In this document: positions 8,433-16,139 of the stretch, in pieces | How the letters are laid out: each line of letters begins with the position of its first letter | Numbering within the stretch: the first letter of the stretch is position 1 | NCBI RefSeq assembly: GCF_031951985.1 | Contig: NZ_JAVLVU010000001.1 | Coordinates: 3,596,001-3,660,000 of the forward strand | From: Mucilaginibacter terrae | Lineage (GTDB): Bacteria > Bacteroidota > Bacteroidia > Sphingobacteriales > Sphingobacteriaceae | Length of the DNA stretch: 64,000 bases | Direction of reading: 5' to 3' | Notes under the pieces: generated by a model | Database searches by the model: none | Told to the model about the DNA's origin: nothing | What the model saw: the letters and a program-made list of their open reading frames with translations, nothing else | Made by a program: the position numbers and the translations under genes

Positions 8433-8837
8433 TTAAACCGGGTATTGATAGTTATGATCGGGCACTGTACCCATCAGTATAGTTATGTAAATAAAGAGTG
8501 CTATCGGGACAGTTAAAACCGACACCCAGTAGCCGCAGGTGAACAAAATGTGCCTTATGTCCTCATCGTTATTGATATTAAATGTGCTGTCAATAGCAAA
8601 ACCTAAATAGTACAGCAAGTTGGCGGCAGTCATGTAAAGACCATAGAACAGTAAGAAAGTTATAATAATGACGATGCTTGCATCAATTGCCAGATAAGCG
8701 CTTTCTTCAAGTGCCATGGCCAGCCAGGCAAATACACTGCCAAAAGCTCCGCTTATCAATAATCCCTTATTGTATTCCCAGCGTTTGGCTTCCCACCAGC
8801 GGTAAATATCGGTTCGGTGTAAGTTGTTTGTTAGCAT
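8433..8837 (-). CDS. membrane protein of unknown function, paralogue 2
   Basis: A 134-aa protein with about four hydrophobic segments. Its N-terminus (IYRWWEAKRWEYNKGLLISG) matches that of the gene immediately upstream (RWWWLKRLEYNKGLLVSG), and later NNDEDIR...CGYWVSVL matches NNEDNFR...CGYWLSVL, so the two are tandem duplicates. The start overlaps the upstream gene's end by 7 bp, indicating translational coupling. The RWW-KR-EYNKGLL motif faces the cytosol by the positive-inside rule. No function assigned. Confidence 0.8.
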   Translation of the reverse strand: MLTNNLHRTDIYRWWEAKRWEYNKGLLISGAFGSVFAWLAMALEESAYLAIDASIVIIITFLLFYGLYMTAANLLYYLGFAIDSTFNINNDEDIRHILFTCGYWVSVLTVPIALFIYITILMGTVPDHNYQYPV

Positions 8838-9211
8838 AGGTAGTGGTTGGGATGTGCAATTACAAAGAATAATATAATGCTAAGTGTGAGCAGCGGTGGT
8901 ACCAATACCGATAGCCAATACCCGCACTTGTAAATCATCAGCCTGAAGTTATCTTCGTTGTTGCTGTTAAAGGCAATATCCAGCACCCAGCCCAGGGTAA
9001 AGGCAATATTGGCTGCTATAAAGTAAAGGGTGCAGGCAATACCAAAGGGAATGAACAAAAAATGCACAACATTTGGATATAACATAACGCTCGAAAATCC
9101 GCCGATTACAAACGCTATTGCGCCGCTTACCAGCAGCCCCTTGTTGTACTCCAGCCGTTTAAGCCACCACCAGCGGTTTACGTTTACTTCTTCAAAATCA
9201 TGCGTTGGCAT
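8831..9211 (-). CDS. membrane protein of unknown function, paralogue 1
   Basis: A 126-aa protein with about four membrane segments and the same RWW..KR.EYNKGLL N-terminal signature as its downstream neighbour, with which it overlaps by 7 bp. It differs mainly in the first loop and the C-terminus (NHYLC). It is the first gene of a two-gene unit, about 70 bp downstream of creD. Retention of both copies suggests a heteromeric partner pair; that is inference. Confidence 0.8.
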   Translation of the reverse strand: MPTHDFEEVNVNRWWWLKRLEYNKGLLVSGAIAFVIGGFSSVMLYPNVVHFLFIPFGIACTLYFIAANIAFTLGWVLDIAFNSNNEDNFRLMIYKCGYWLSVLVPPLLTLSIILFFVIAHPNHYLC

Positions 9212-9282
9212 AGTGCAGTGTTTGTAAAGGGTAAATTGGCCGCGATGCTGTTTGCACAGCTACCGGCCTGTATGACAAGGTG

Positions 9283-10650
9283 TTAGGCGAAAGTTTCTTC
9301 GATTTCGGCAGGCTGCTGTGCGTCCCAGCTTATTTTGCGCGAAAAGTACATGAGCGTAGAGATAATGATAAACAGGGCTATACTCCCCACCAGCAACGAC
9401 AAGTCTTCTAACTGAATGATAACGAAGATAAACCCGTAGAATATGGTAAGAATTACCGCGAACAACACAGCAGCCTTACGGTTAGATAGCAGCGATGCCG
9501 TGAACCAGGCAATTAGGCCAATGGTTGCCACTGCCGCAATTAAGTAGGCAATATTATAACCCACCTGTTCTGAAAAAGACAGCAATAGGGTATAAAATAC
9601 GATCATGGCCGCCCCGATCAACGCATAGTTGAATACATGGATGCGGCGCTTTTGAATAACCTCGGTTAAAAACAACGATACAAAGGTGAGTACGATAATT
9701 AGGATGGCGTATTTAGAAGTACGTTCGGTTTTTTGGTACTCATCAACCTGTATATGCAATTGCACGCCAAATAAGGCATTTTTGTTGTTTTTGAAACTAT
9801 TAAGCAGGGTATCATTCCCCGCCCACTGCTGCGGGAAGGGACGATTGTAGTACAGCATGCGCCATTTGGCATTAAAGGTACTGTCTACAATGGTACGTTC
9901 GTTTGGAAGGGTGCGACCGTCAAACTTAGGGCTGGGCCAATTGCCGCTTACCTCCACCTGGGTGGTTTTGCCGGTGTGCGCAAAACTCAGGCTTTCGCTG
10001 CCCTTTAAATCAAGGTCAAAGTTAAATGGAATATCATCTGCTCCTGTGCTCAGGTCAATGCTGGCCTGCAAGCCGTTATCTAACAAGTTATCGCCGTTTA
10101 ATGCCGGTTCTACTTCCAGCTTTAGGTTTTGTATGTTAATTACCGGGTTCGATTTTAATCCCTTTAAATCGCTTATGGCAAATATAACCCGGGCTTTGTT
10201 CAGCATCAACTGGTTGCTGTCTATCTGTAGTTTGGCTATATCGGCCCGGTTAAAGTTCCCGGTTATGTTGAGTTTCGAATCATAAACACCCACATCAAAT
10301 ATGCCGCGGTGTAATTTACGGGTAGCCACATTGCCTTTAATGTTGAGGTTTTGAGGTAGGAGGTATATGCGTTGGGTGTACTCCTTAATAATAACCTTGT
10401 TGCTGGTATCACGTTCGCGTACCTGTTTTTTATAAGGTATGATGAGCACCGGCCCCTGCACCAGTTGGCTGCCCGACCATTGGTCTGATACTTCCTGCGT
10501 AATTTGTTCCTGCCTAACGCTGCGCTCTTGTATTAGCCCCTGTATCCACGCCGATGGGATGAGTAGCAGCAAGGCTATTACCATTATAATAAGCATTTTT
10601 AACAAAACCGACTCTTTGAGCCAGTTGGTTGATGATGGTTGTGTTTGCAT
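9283..10650 (-). CDS. creD: inner membrane protein CreD
   Basis: A 455-aa CreD-family protein. One N-terminal membrane anchor (about 17-37) is followed by a large extracytoplasmic domain (about 40-300) and a cluster of about six C-terminal membrane helices (about 303-435), with the family's RSVRQEQITQEVSDQWSGSQ opening. In enterobacteria creD belongs to the CreBC regulon and affects colicin tolerance and beta-lactam responses; the biochemical activity is not defined. Here no creBC lies nearby: instead the gene follows a winged-helix regulator and a membrane protein. It has its own promoter-like site upstream. Confidence 0.92.
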   Translation of the reverse strand: MQTQPSSTNWLKESVLLKMLIIMVIALLLLIPSAWIQGLIQERSVRQEQITQEVSDQWSGSQLVQGPVLIIPYKKQVRERDTSNKVIIKEYTQRIYLLPQNLNIKGNVATRKLHRGIFDVGVYDSKLNITGNFNRADIAKLQIDSNQLMLNKARVIFAISDLKGLKSNPVINIQNLKLEVEPALNGDNLLDNGLQASIDLSTGADDIPFNFDLDLKGSESLSFAHTGKTTQVEVSGNWPSPKFDGRTLPNERTIVDSTFNAKWRMLYYNRPFPQQWAGNDTLLNSFKNNKNALFGVQLHIQVDEYQKTERTSKYAILIIVLTFVSLFLTEVIQKRRIHVFNYALIGAAMIVFYTLLLSFSEQVGYNIAYLIAAVATIGLIAWFTASLLSNRKAAVLFAVILTIFYGFIFVIIQLEDLSLLVGSIALFIIISTLMYFSRKISWDAQQPAEIEETFA

Positions 10651-10676
10651 AATTAATTATTTAAAAAGAACTTTCG

Positions 10677-10690
10677 TTTTCAAAGTAAAT
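10677..10690 (-). promoter_or_regulatory. promoter element shared by creD and the 11.7-kb operon
   Basis: Minus-strand ATTTACTTTGAAAA, a close match to the Bacteroidota -7 box, lies before creD. The identical 14-mer sits before the upstream operon at 11698-11711, suggesting common control. Confidence 0.5.
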
Positions 10691-10721
10691 AGATAAAAAA
10701 ATATAGCCTGGTGACCTGTGT

Positions 10722-11024
10722 TTATTTTTTTTGCAGCTTAATTAATTGTTCGAGCGCGTTTAAATGGATTTGAAAAGCCTTTTTGCCCGTGGCCGATGCC
10801 TGGTAAGTTGTATTGGGCTTACGGCCTATAAAGCTTTTATGTATGGTAATATATTCCTCTTTTTCGAGGGCTTTTAAGTTGGAGGCCAGGTTGCCGTCGG
10901 TAACGTCAAGCAATTCTTTAAGCGAGGTAAAGTCATAGCTTTCATTTACCATGAGTACGCTCATAATTTGCAACCTTACCCGGTTCTCAAAAGCCTTATC
11001 TAATTTGTTAAAATCTACTTTCAC
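10722..11024 (-). CDS. winged-helix transcriptional regulator (HTH_27/ArsR-like)
   Basis: A 100-aa DNA-binding protein made almost only of a winged helix: RVRLQIMSVLMVNESYDFTS (helix 1), LKELLDVTDGNLASNLKAL (recognition helix), then the wing around FIGRKPNTTYQ. No sensor domain. Its start overlaps the upstream membrane-protein gene by 4 bp (ATGA type), so the two are translated together. This regulator, membrane protein and CreD arrangement recurs in Bacteroidota as far as I recall; it likely autoregulates and controls creD. Confidence 0.88.
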   Translation of the reverse strand: MKVDFNKLDKAFENRVRLQIMSVLMVNESYDFTSLKELLDVTDGNLASNLKALEKEEYITIHKSFIGRKPNTTYQASATGKKAFQIHLNALEQLIKLQKK

Positions 11025-11680
11025 CTATCGTATTTAAAGTGCATTACGGTGCCGTAAATAATGTGCAGTACACCAAAACCTAATGCCCAAAACAGTAAAC
11101 CAAAACCCGGTAACGCGGCGGCCATTATGCCTAATATAGTTTCGCAAATGCCCAGGTATCTTATGTCATTAAAGGTAAACGCTCCGGCGCCTACTAAAGC
11201 CAGTCCGTAAAAAGCCAAACAGGCCGGGGCAACTATACCCAGGTACCCTCTAAGCAGCATTACTATAATAAAAGCCCCACCTGTTAACAACGGAACCGCC
11301 ATTTGAAACAGCAGCGCCTTGCTGGTTTTGCCCCAAAGCTGCTGGCCTTTGCGTTTAGCCTTGCGGCGGGTAAGTACCACACCTGTTGTAAGCGATGCTG
11401 TTAAAACCGCCAAAGCTATAAAAATCAATTGAGTCATTACGGGTGTAAATAGCAGGTCGGGTATGTTTTCTTTATCAAACAAACCGTTAACCATATACTC
11501 CCGGTACTTGAAAAAACCGCCGGGTAAGTAAATTATACTATATGCCAGCCATGCACCAATAAGTGCATACACACCAGCCAATATGCCCGATAAGCCGCTG
11601 AGCGATATAAACCTCGACGAGCGTTCCATCATATTACGGATAGATGCAAGGTCGTCGTGCAGTTTTTGTTCTTCTGACAT
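11021..11680 (-). CDS. multi-spanning membrane protein of unknown function (creD neighbourhood)
   Basis: About 219 aa from ATG 11680 (MSEEQKLHDDL); an in-frame TTG at 11704 is less likely. An N-terminal charged helix (residues 1-25) precedes about six membrane segments. It is the first gene of an operon with the winged-helix regulator, overlapping it by 4 bp. Partner of CreD by context only; no enzymatic motif seen. Confidence 0.78.
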   Translation of the reverse strand: MSEEQKLHDDLASIRNMMERSSRFISLSGLSGILAGVYALIGAWLAYSIIYLPGGFFKYREYMVNGLFDKENIPDLLFTPVMTQLIFIALAVLTASLTTGVVLTRRKAKRKGQQLWGKTSKALLFQMAVPLLTGGAFIIVMLLRGYLGIVAPACLAFYGLALVGAGAFTFNDIRYLGICETILGIMAAALPGFGLLFWALGFGVLHIIYGTVMHFKYDR

Positions 11681-11697
11681 TGAATAAAGTACTTTTA

Positions 11698-11711
11698 TTT
11701 TCAAAGTAAAT
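11698..11711 (-). promoter_or_regulatory. promoter element of the regulator operon
   Basis: Same 14-mer (ATTTACTTTGAAAA on the minus strand) as before creD, placed about 20 bases before the ATG at 11680. Confidence 0.5.
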
Positions 11712-11763
11712 GATTTGATTTGGATTGTGCAAGAGTGCAGGTGAAATAATTTAAAATTATCTT

Positions 11764-11820
11764 TAATACATTAACCCCCGGTTCGATATTTTAGGTATCA
11801 AACCGGGGGTTAATGTGTTA
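11764..11820 (-). terminator. long hairpin, probable terminator
   Basis: Twenty-base arms (11764-11783 and 11801-11820) pairing with one mismatch, core ttaacccccggtt/aaccgggggttaa, loop of 17 bases. It lies just after the alpha/beta hydrolase gene on the minus strand, but the following U stretch is broken. Confidence 0.6.
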
Positions 11821-11861
11821 CTTAGGTAAGTCCTAAAGTTACAATGTGAATATTTAAGCAA

Positions 11862-12770
11862 TTATGATCTGGCAAATTTTTCCAGTTCGGTGTTAAATTT
11901 TTCCATCTCTTCGATGAACAGCGCATGACCGCTTTTTTCGAACTTAACGATGTATGAATTTTTAAGGCCTTTATGCAACTGCTCTGCAAATACAAAATCA
12001 CATAGTTTATCTTTTGTGCCATGAAATATAGCTACAGGTACTTTAATTTTTGCTAATGCAGGGCGAAGGTCAAGATCGCGAAGGGCCATGATGGCATGTG
12101 TGGTGGCGTAAGGAGATGCATCCAAATTGATGCTGGCTAACCAGGCGGCTTGCGGAGCTGAAAGGCTGGTTTCGGTAGCGCCAAAACCTTTGCCAAAATC
12201 TTCAATTAATTGCTGCCTGTTGGTTTCAGTAGTGCGGATCAGTCCGGCTGCGGCTTCGTCAGATGCTCCGTAAGGATATCCTTCGCGTTGTTTCCATGAT
12301 GGAGCTGCTGCTGCAAATAAGGCAAGTTTGCTAACGTGTGCGCCGTTGTATTTGGCCATGTAATGTGTTACAACCGCACCACCCATCGAAAAGCCACCCA
12401 AAACCGCATTTTCAATTTTCAATTTTTCCAGCACTACTTTAATATCATCCGAAAATACATCGAAGTCGTATTTGCCATAAGGCCTGTCTGATTTTCCGAA
12501 ACCTCTTAACGATATACCGATAACCCGGAAACCTTTGTGAACCAAATATTGATACTGGTACTCGTACATGGCATCGTTAAGCGGCCAGCCGTGTATAAGT
12601 ACAATGGGCTGCCCGTTACCCAAATCGGTTACATGTAGCTTAACGTTTTTTTCTACCTCTATGTACTCTGCCCTACCTGCCGAAGCTGGTTGTCTTTTTA
12701 ACTGGGCAAAAACTGATTGGCTTAATGTTAAGATGAATAAAAGACTGATGGTTGAGATAAGTGTTTTCAT
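11862..12770 (-). CDS. exported alpha/beta-fold hydrolase
   Basis: A 302-aa alpha/beta hydrolase with a signal peptide (about residues 1-22, cleavage near VFA-Q), so periplasmic. The oxyanion region is HGWP (60-63), the nucleophile elbow GFSMGG with Ser128, acid Asp254 in HGTKD, and His282 in SGHALF. The SMGG elbow and HGWPL resemble non-haem chloroperoxidase/arylesterase-type hydrolases, so an ester or small lactone is a likely substrate; the actual one is unknown. The AraC-type gene 160 bp upstream on the same strand may control it. Confidence 0.9.
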   Translation of the reverse strand: MKTLISTISLLFILTLSQSVFAQLKRQPASAGRAEYIEVEKNVKLHVTDLGNGQPIVLIHGWPLNDAMYEYQYQYLVHKGFRVIGISLRGFGKSDRPYGKYDFDVFSDDIKVVLEKLKIENAVLGGFSMGGAVVTHYMAKYNGAHVSKLALFAAAAPSWKQREGYPYGASDEAAAGLIRTTETNRQQLIEDFGKGFGATETSLSAPQAAWLASINLDASPYATTHAIMALRDLDLRPALAKIKVPVAIFHGTKDKLCDFVFAEQLHKGLKNSYIVKFEKSGHALFIEEMEKFNTELEKFARS

Positions 12771-12931
12771 TGTACTGCTTTTTTAATATGTAATGTTTAA
12801 ATATTTTGTTGTTGATTAACATTACAAAGGTGGGCAGAACCATTAAGCTACGGAATGGACAAAAGGCCGAGTGTCTTGCAGATTTTTCCCTAAGCTTACA
12901 ATTTTGCAGAATTTTATACCAGTTGATGGCG

Positions 12932-13822
12932 TTAAGCCATCGCTATTTCGGCACCATCTGTGCTGCCGGCATTGCTTTGGGTTAAAAATTTAGCCCTGAA
13001 CCCCGAAGGTGATTCGCCGGTTTTAATAAAAAACATACGGCTAAAATAAGCAGGATCGTCATATCCCAGGTTATAGGCTATTTCTTTAGCAGTTAAAGCG
13101 GTATGTACCAGCAGCCTTTTGGCTTCGAGTATAATACGGTTTTTTATAATCTCGTTTGGCTGCGGCAGGTTCATGCGCTTAAAACGATGAGTTAGGGTTT
13201 TGGGTGCTATCAGCAACAAGTCGGCATAGTCGGCAACGGTGTGCTTTTCCTTGTAATGGGCATCAACCAGTTGTGTAAACTTCCTGAAAGAATCCGAATC
13301 ATTACTGTCTGCCGTGAGTGTACCCTCCAGGTGTTTTTGCTTCCATAAACGGGTAGACTTGATTAGAAGCTGCTTTAAATAGGTGCGCAGCATTTCTTCC
13401 TGCGAGGTATCTTTAAGCTTAAACTCATGCTCAATATGAGTAAATAAGCTTTCAAAAAACATGGCGTCGGCATCGGGTACAGCCGTCATGGGCATGTTAT
13501 TTATGTTGTTATACAATAAACCATCGCATGCCACCTCTTTATCATGTATTTGTATGCAGTAAAAATCGCGGTTGTAGTAAATAAAGTAACCGGTATCGGC
13601 GCACATGTGCTCAATGTTCAGCACCTGGTTGGGGCTTATAAAAAATACTGCCGGGCCATTGGTGTCATAAACATCAAAATCAACCTTTACCCTACAGCCC
13701 CTGGGCAAATACATGGCCTTTATATACGTTTTGTACGCTTCAGAATTAATGACGTTCAGCGTATCGACGTTAACATGTACCAGTCCTATGGTTTTAAGGT
13801 TGGCGTCAAAAATGTTGTGCAT
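12932..13822 (-). CDS. AraC-family transcriptional regulator
   Basis: A 296-aa regulator. The N-terminal part (about 1-180) is a ligand-binding-like domain containing an HxxCxxTG segment, and the C-terminal AraC double helix-turn-helix covers about 190-285 (VADYADLLLIAPKTLTHRFKR, KEIAYNLGYDDPAYFSRMFF, ending SPSGFRAKF). Such proteins usually activate an adjacent gene in response to a small molecule; the exported hydrolase downstream is the obvious candidate. The effector is unknown. Confidence 0.93.
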   Translation of the reverse strand: MHNIFDANLKTIGLVHVNVDTLNVINSEAYKTYIKAMYLPRGCRVKVDFDVYDTNGPAVFFISPNQVLNIEHMCADTGYFIYYNRDFYCIQIHDKEVACDGLLYNNINNMPMTAVPDADAMFFESLFTHIEHEFKLKDTSQEEMLRTYLKQLLIKSTRLWKQKHLEGTLTADSNDSDSFRKFTQLVDAHYKEKHTVADYADLLLIAPKTLTHRFKRMNLPQPNEIIKNRIILEAKRLLVHTALTAKEIAYNLGYDDPAYFSRMFFIKTGESPSGFRAKFLTQSNAGSTDGAEIAMA

Positions 13823-14003
13823 AATTGTATAATGAAAAGGTTGGTGTAAGCCCGGCTAATATAAAGCAGTTACCCGCAAATATATGATTTACAGCACATC
13901 AACTTTATTAAAATACACTTGCCCAATATGGGGTATTACCTACAGCTTTTTGGGAATGCTTGATAAGTTACGCCCAACCTTATCCAAGTTGCCTCTTGCG
14001 CCG

Positions 14004-14798
14004 TTACTTTTTATGGTTAAATAACCAATTAAATAACTCTGGTTCTGCAAAGGCACTATCCCAACTATTGTGATTGTCGTTTGGGTACAGCGTAAATTTA
14101 GGGTTGCCGCCATATTGTTTAATGGCTTGTACCATTTGCTCCGAATATTTAGGCAGTACAACATCATCCTTAACGCCATGAAAAATCCACATGGGTACCC
14201 GTTTGGCGTATTTCTTAGCAGTTTCGAGGTGGGCGCCGCCACAAATGGCAAAGGCTGCGGCAAATACTTTGGGTTTGCGCCATAAAAGTTCAAACGTACC
14301 CATACCGCCCATTGATAAGCCGCCAACATACACGCGGTCTTTATCAACATAATCATTTTTCAGAAAATGCTTTACAAAGCCCTCTAAAGCATGCATGGCC
14401 TGGGTTGGCTTTTTATTGGTAGTAAATTCAACAGATAAAAGGGTATTGGTTTTAGGATCGCGCTTGGTGATGGCATTGGCCCAATAGCTTTCCTTAGGGC
14501 ATTGCGGAAATATAACAATTGCCTGGTGCTGTTTGCGGAAAGCATCATTTAAAAATACTTTACCGCCGTTGCGCAGCTGGGCTTCATTATCATTACCGCG
14601 CTCGCCTGAGCCATGTAATACAAAAAGGAGCGGATATTTTTTAGTGGGATCGAAGTTTTGGGGTAACAGGATGCGATAAAGCAAGGTATCGCCTTTATGC
14701 TGATAAACTTCCTTTTTATACTTAGCAAATTGTTGTGCTTTAGCATTGGTGCATACCAAAGCCACAAAAGTTAATATTAACAATAAGTTCTTTTTCAT
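14004..14798 (-). CDS. exported esterase / prolyl-oligopeptidase-like hydrolase
   Basis: About 264 aa from ATG 14798, which places a clean signal peptide (MKKNLLLILTFVALVCTNAKA) at the N-terminus; the frame extends 10 codons further up. Alpha/beta hydrolase with the oxyanion motif HGSGERG (62-68), nucleophile Ser162 in GLSMGG, acid near Asp211-212 in HGVKDD and His243 in NDNHNSW. The RGNDN and PQCPKES segments are typical of the PHB-depolymerase-like/feruloyl-esterase family found beside polysaccharide systems. It stands alone here, so the substrate is undefined. Confidence 0.9.
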   Translation of the reverse strand: MKKNLLLILTFVALVCTNAKAQQFAKYKKEVYQHKGDTLLYRILLPQNFDPTKKYPLLFVLHGSGERGNDNEAQLRNGGKVFLNDAFRKQHQAIVIFPQCPKESYWANAITKRDPKTNTLLSVEFTTNKKPTQAMHALEGFVKHFLKNDYVDKDRVYVGGLSMGGMGTFELLWRKPKVFAAAFAICGGAHLETAKKYAKRVPMWIFHGVKDDVVLPKYSEQMVQAIKQYGGNPKFTLYPNDNHNSWDSAFAEPELFNWLFNHKK

Positions 14799-14958
14799 GG
14801 TTAGGTAAATAACCTTGCAAAGGTGCAAAAGTTTATTTACCGCAAAACAGAATAATGCTGCTTATATGTAAGTGGTGTAGTAAAGCAGCTATAGATATTA
14901 GTAGAGCCGTAGGGCTGAATAGTTTAAATTAATAAGGGAGAAGCAAAAGCAAAGGGGA

Positions 14959-15111
14959 TTAATTGCCGAAGAGGCTAACAGCAATTTGATCGTAATAGGC
15001 AAAAGCAAAAAGTACTATTACAGTAAGAACCATAGCCACAACATACAGACTATCGGCTTTGCCTTTGGGCTCTAAAATTGGAGCATTGAAGTTGTTTGAT
15101 AGTGTGTTCAT
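14959..15111 (-). CDS. 50-aa single-span membrane peptide
   Basis: ATG-started frame of 50 codons ending in TAA. It has a soluble N-terminus (NNFNAPILEPKGKADS), one strong transmembrane helix (about residues 22-39, LYVVAMVLTVIVLFAFAYY) and a short tail. The clean hydropathy layout and its placement as the only good frame in a 550-bp spacer support a real small protein. No family recognised; it lies between the exported esterase and the ECF sigma factor. Confidence 0.55.
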   Translation of the reverse strand: MNTLSNNFNAPILEPKGKADSLYVVAMVLTVIVLFAFAYYDQIAVSLFGN

Positions 15112-15317
15112 ATAGGTAATTATTAAAATGTTAAATAATTATTTGATTTTATACAAAGTACGTAATAAATGTTTACTTATCATAGCAAATCAGAAAAATA
15201 TTTAACTTTTGTAATAATATGAATTTGATATATGTATGTTAAAACATTATTAAAAGAAAAGGAGCAATACAACGCTGTTTTTAAAAATATTACAATTATT
15301 AAAAATTATAAAACAAT

Positions 15318-15353
15318 AAAACAGGCCAGCTGTATATGCGGCCGGCCTGTTTT
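15318..15353 (-). terminator. Rho-independent terminator of the ECF sigma gene
   Basis: Ten-bp stem aaaacaggcc/ggcctgtttt with a 16-base loop; U-rich on the minus strand just after the sigma-factor stop. Confidence 0.85.
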
Positions 15354-15379
15354 TATGATAGGTTTAAATTAAATAATAG

Positions 15380-15940
15380 TTAACAAGCCAAACGATGAGC
15401 CTCTCTCATGTTCAAGCGGCTCAGTTTATCTTTAAGTACGCCACGGGCACGGTGCAAGGTGGTGCGCGATACTAACTCGGTAATGCCCAGTGTTTCACCA
15501 ATTTCCTGGTGTGAGTAGCCTTCAATAGCGTACAGATTAAACACGTTACGGTAGTTGGTAGGCAACTGCTCAATCATCTGCAATAACTCTTTTGCCTCTA
15601 AACCGGTTTCATTGTAGGTCATATGTACGGTTACACCTTCGGGCAATTCATCAGCCAGTATTACCGGTTTAAGTTTGCGATAGCGCGATATAGCACAGTG
15701 CACCATAATACGGCGAATCCATCCCTCCACACTTCCCTCGCCACGGAATTTATCCATACTGCCAAATACCTTAATAAAACCTTCCTGCATAATGTCTTCG
15801 GCCTCGTCGCGATCTTTTGCGTAACGTGCACAAGCGGCTAACATGCGCGGGGCTAATACTTTATAAAGCATTTCCTGCTGTTTGCGCTCTTGTTTCAGGC
15901 ATCCATCCCATATACGGTTTAAGCTTTGTTCGGTAATCAT
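15380..15940 (-). CDS. ECF-type RNA polymerase sigma factor
   Basis: About 186 aa from ATG 15940 (a GTG lies eight codons upstream). Region 2 is at about 35-95 (DRDEAEDIMQEGFIKVF, SVEGWIRRIMVHCAISRYR) and region 4 at about 120-175 (LPTNYRNVFNLYAIEGYSHQEI, RTTLHRARGVLK). No anti-sigma gene is adjacent, so control must be elsewhere. Divergent from the COG2509 flavoprotein, whose promoter lies in the shared spacer. Confidence 0.93.
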   Translation of the reverse strand: MITEQSLNRIWDGCLKQERKQQEMLYKVLAPRMLAACARYAKDRDEAEDIMQEGFIKVFGSMDKFRGEGSVEGWIRRIMVHCAISRYRKLKPVILADELPEGVTVHMTYNETGLEAKELLQMIEQLPTNYRNVFNLYAIEGYSHQEIGETLGITELVSRTTLHRARGVLKDKLSRLNMREAHRLAC

Positions 15941-16076
15941 GGCTGTAAGTATTATTTGATACACCTATGCCAACTTTGGCACCAAATAATTAAGTGGTTG
16001 ATTTTTAGTATAATAAAAATTAATCTATTAACTAATCTGTTCGTTACCGAACGGTTTTAGTGTGCGGCCGAACACT

Positions 16077-16106
16077 TTTTGCACTGGAGTACAATGTTTA
16101 TCTTTG
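16077..16106 (+). promoter_or_regulatory. promoter of the COG2509 flavoprotein gene
   Basis: -33-like TTTTGC at 16077 and perfect -7 box TATCTTTG at 16099-16106, 33 bases before the ATG. Confidence 0.65.
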
Positions 16107-16139
16107 CACAATCCGGGATAAAAACCCGGCAGTAACGTT

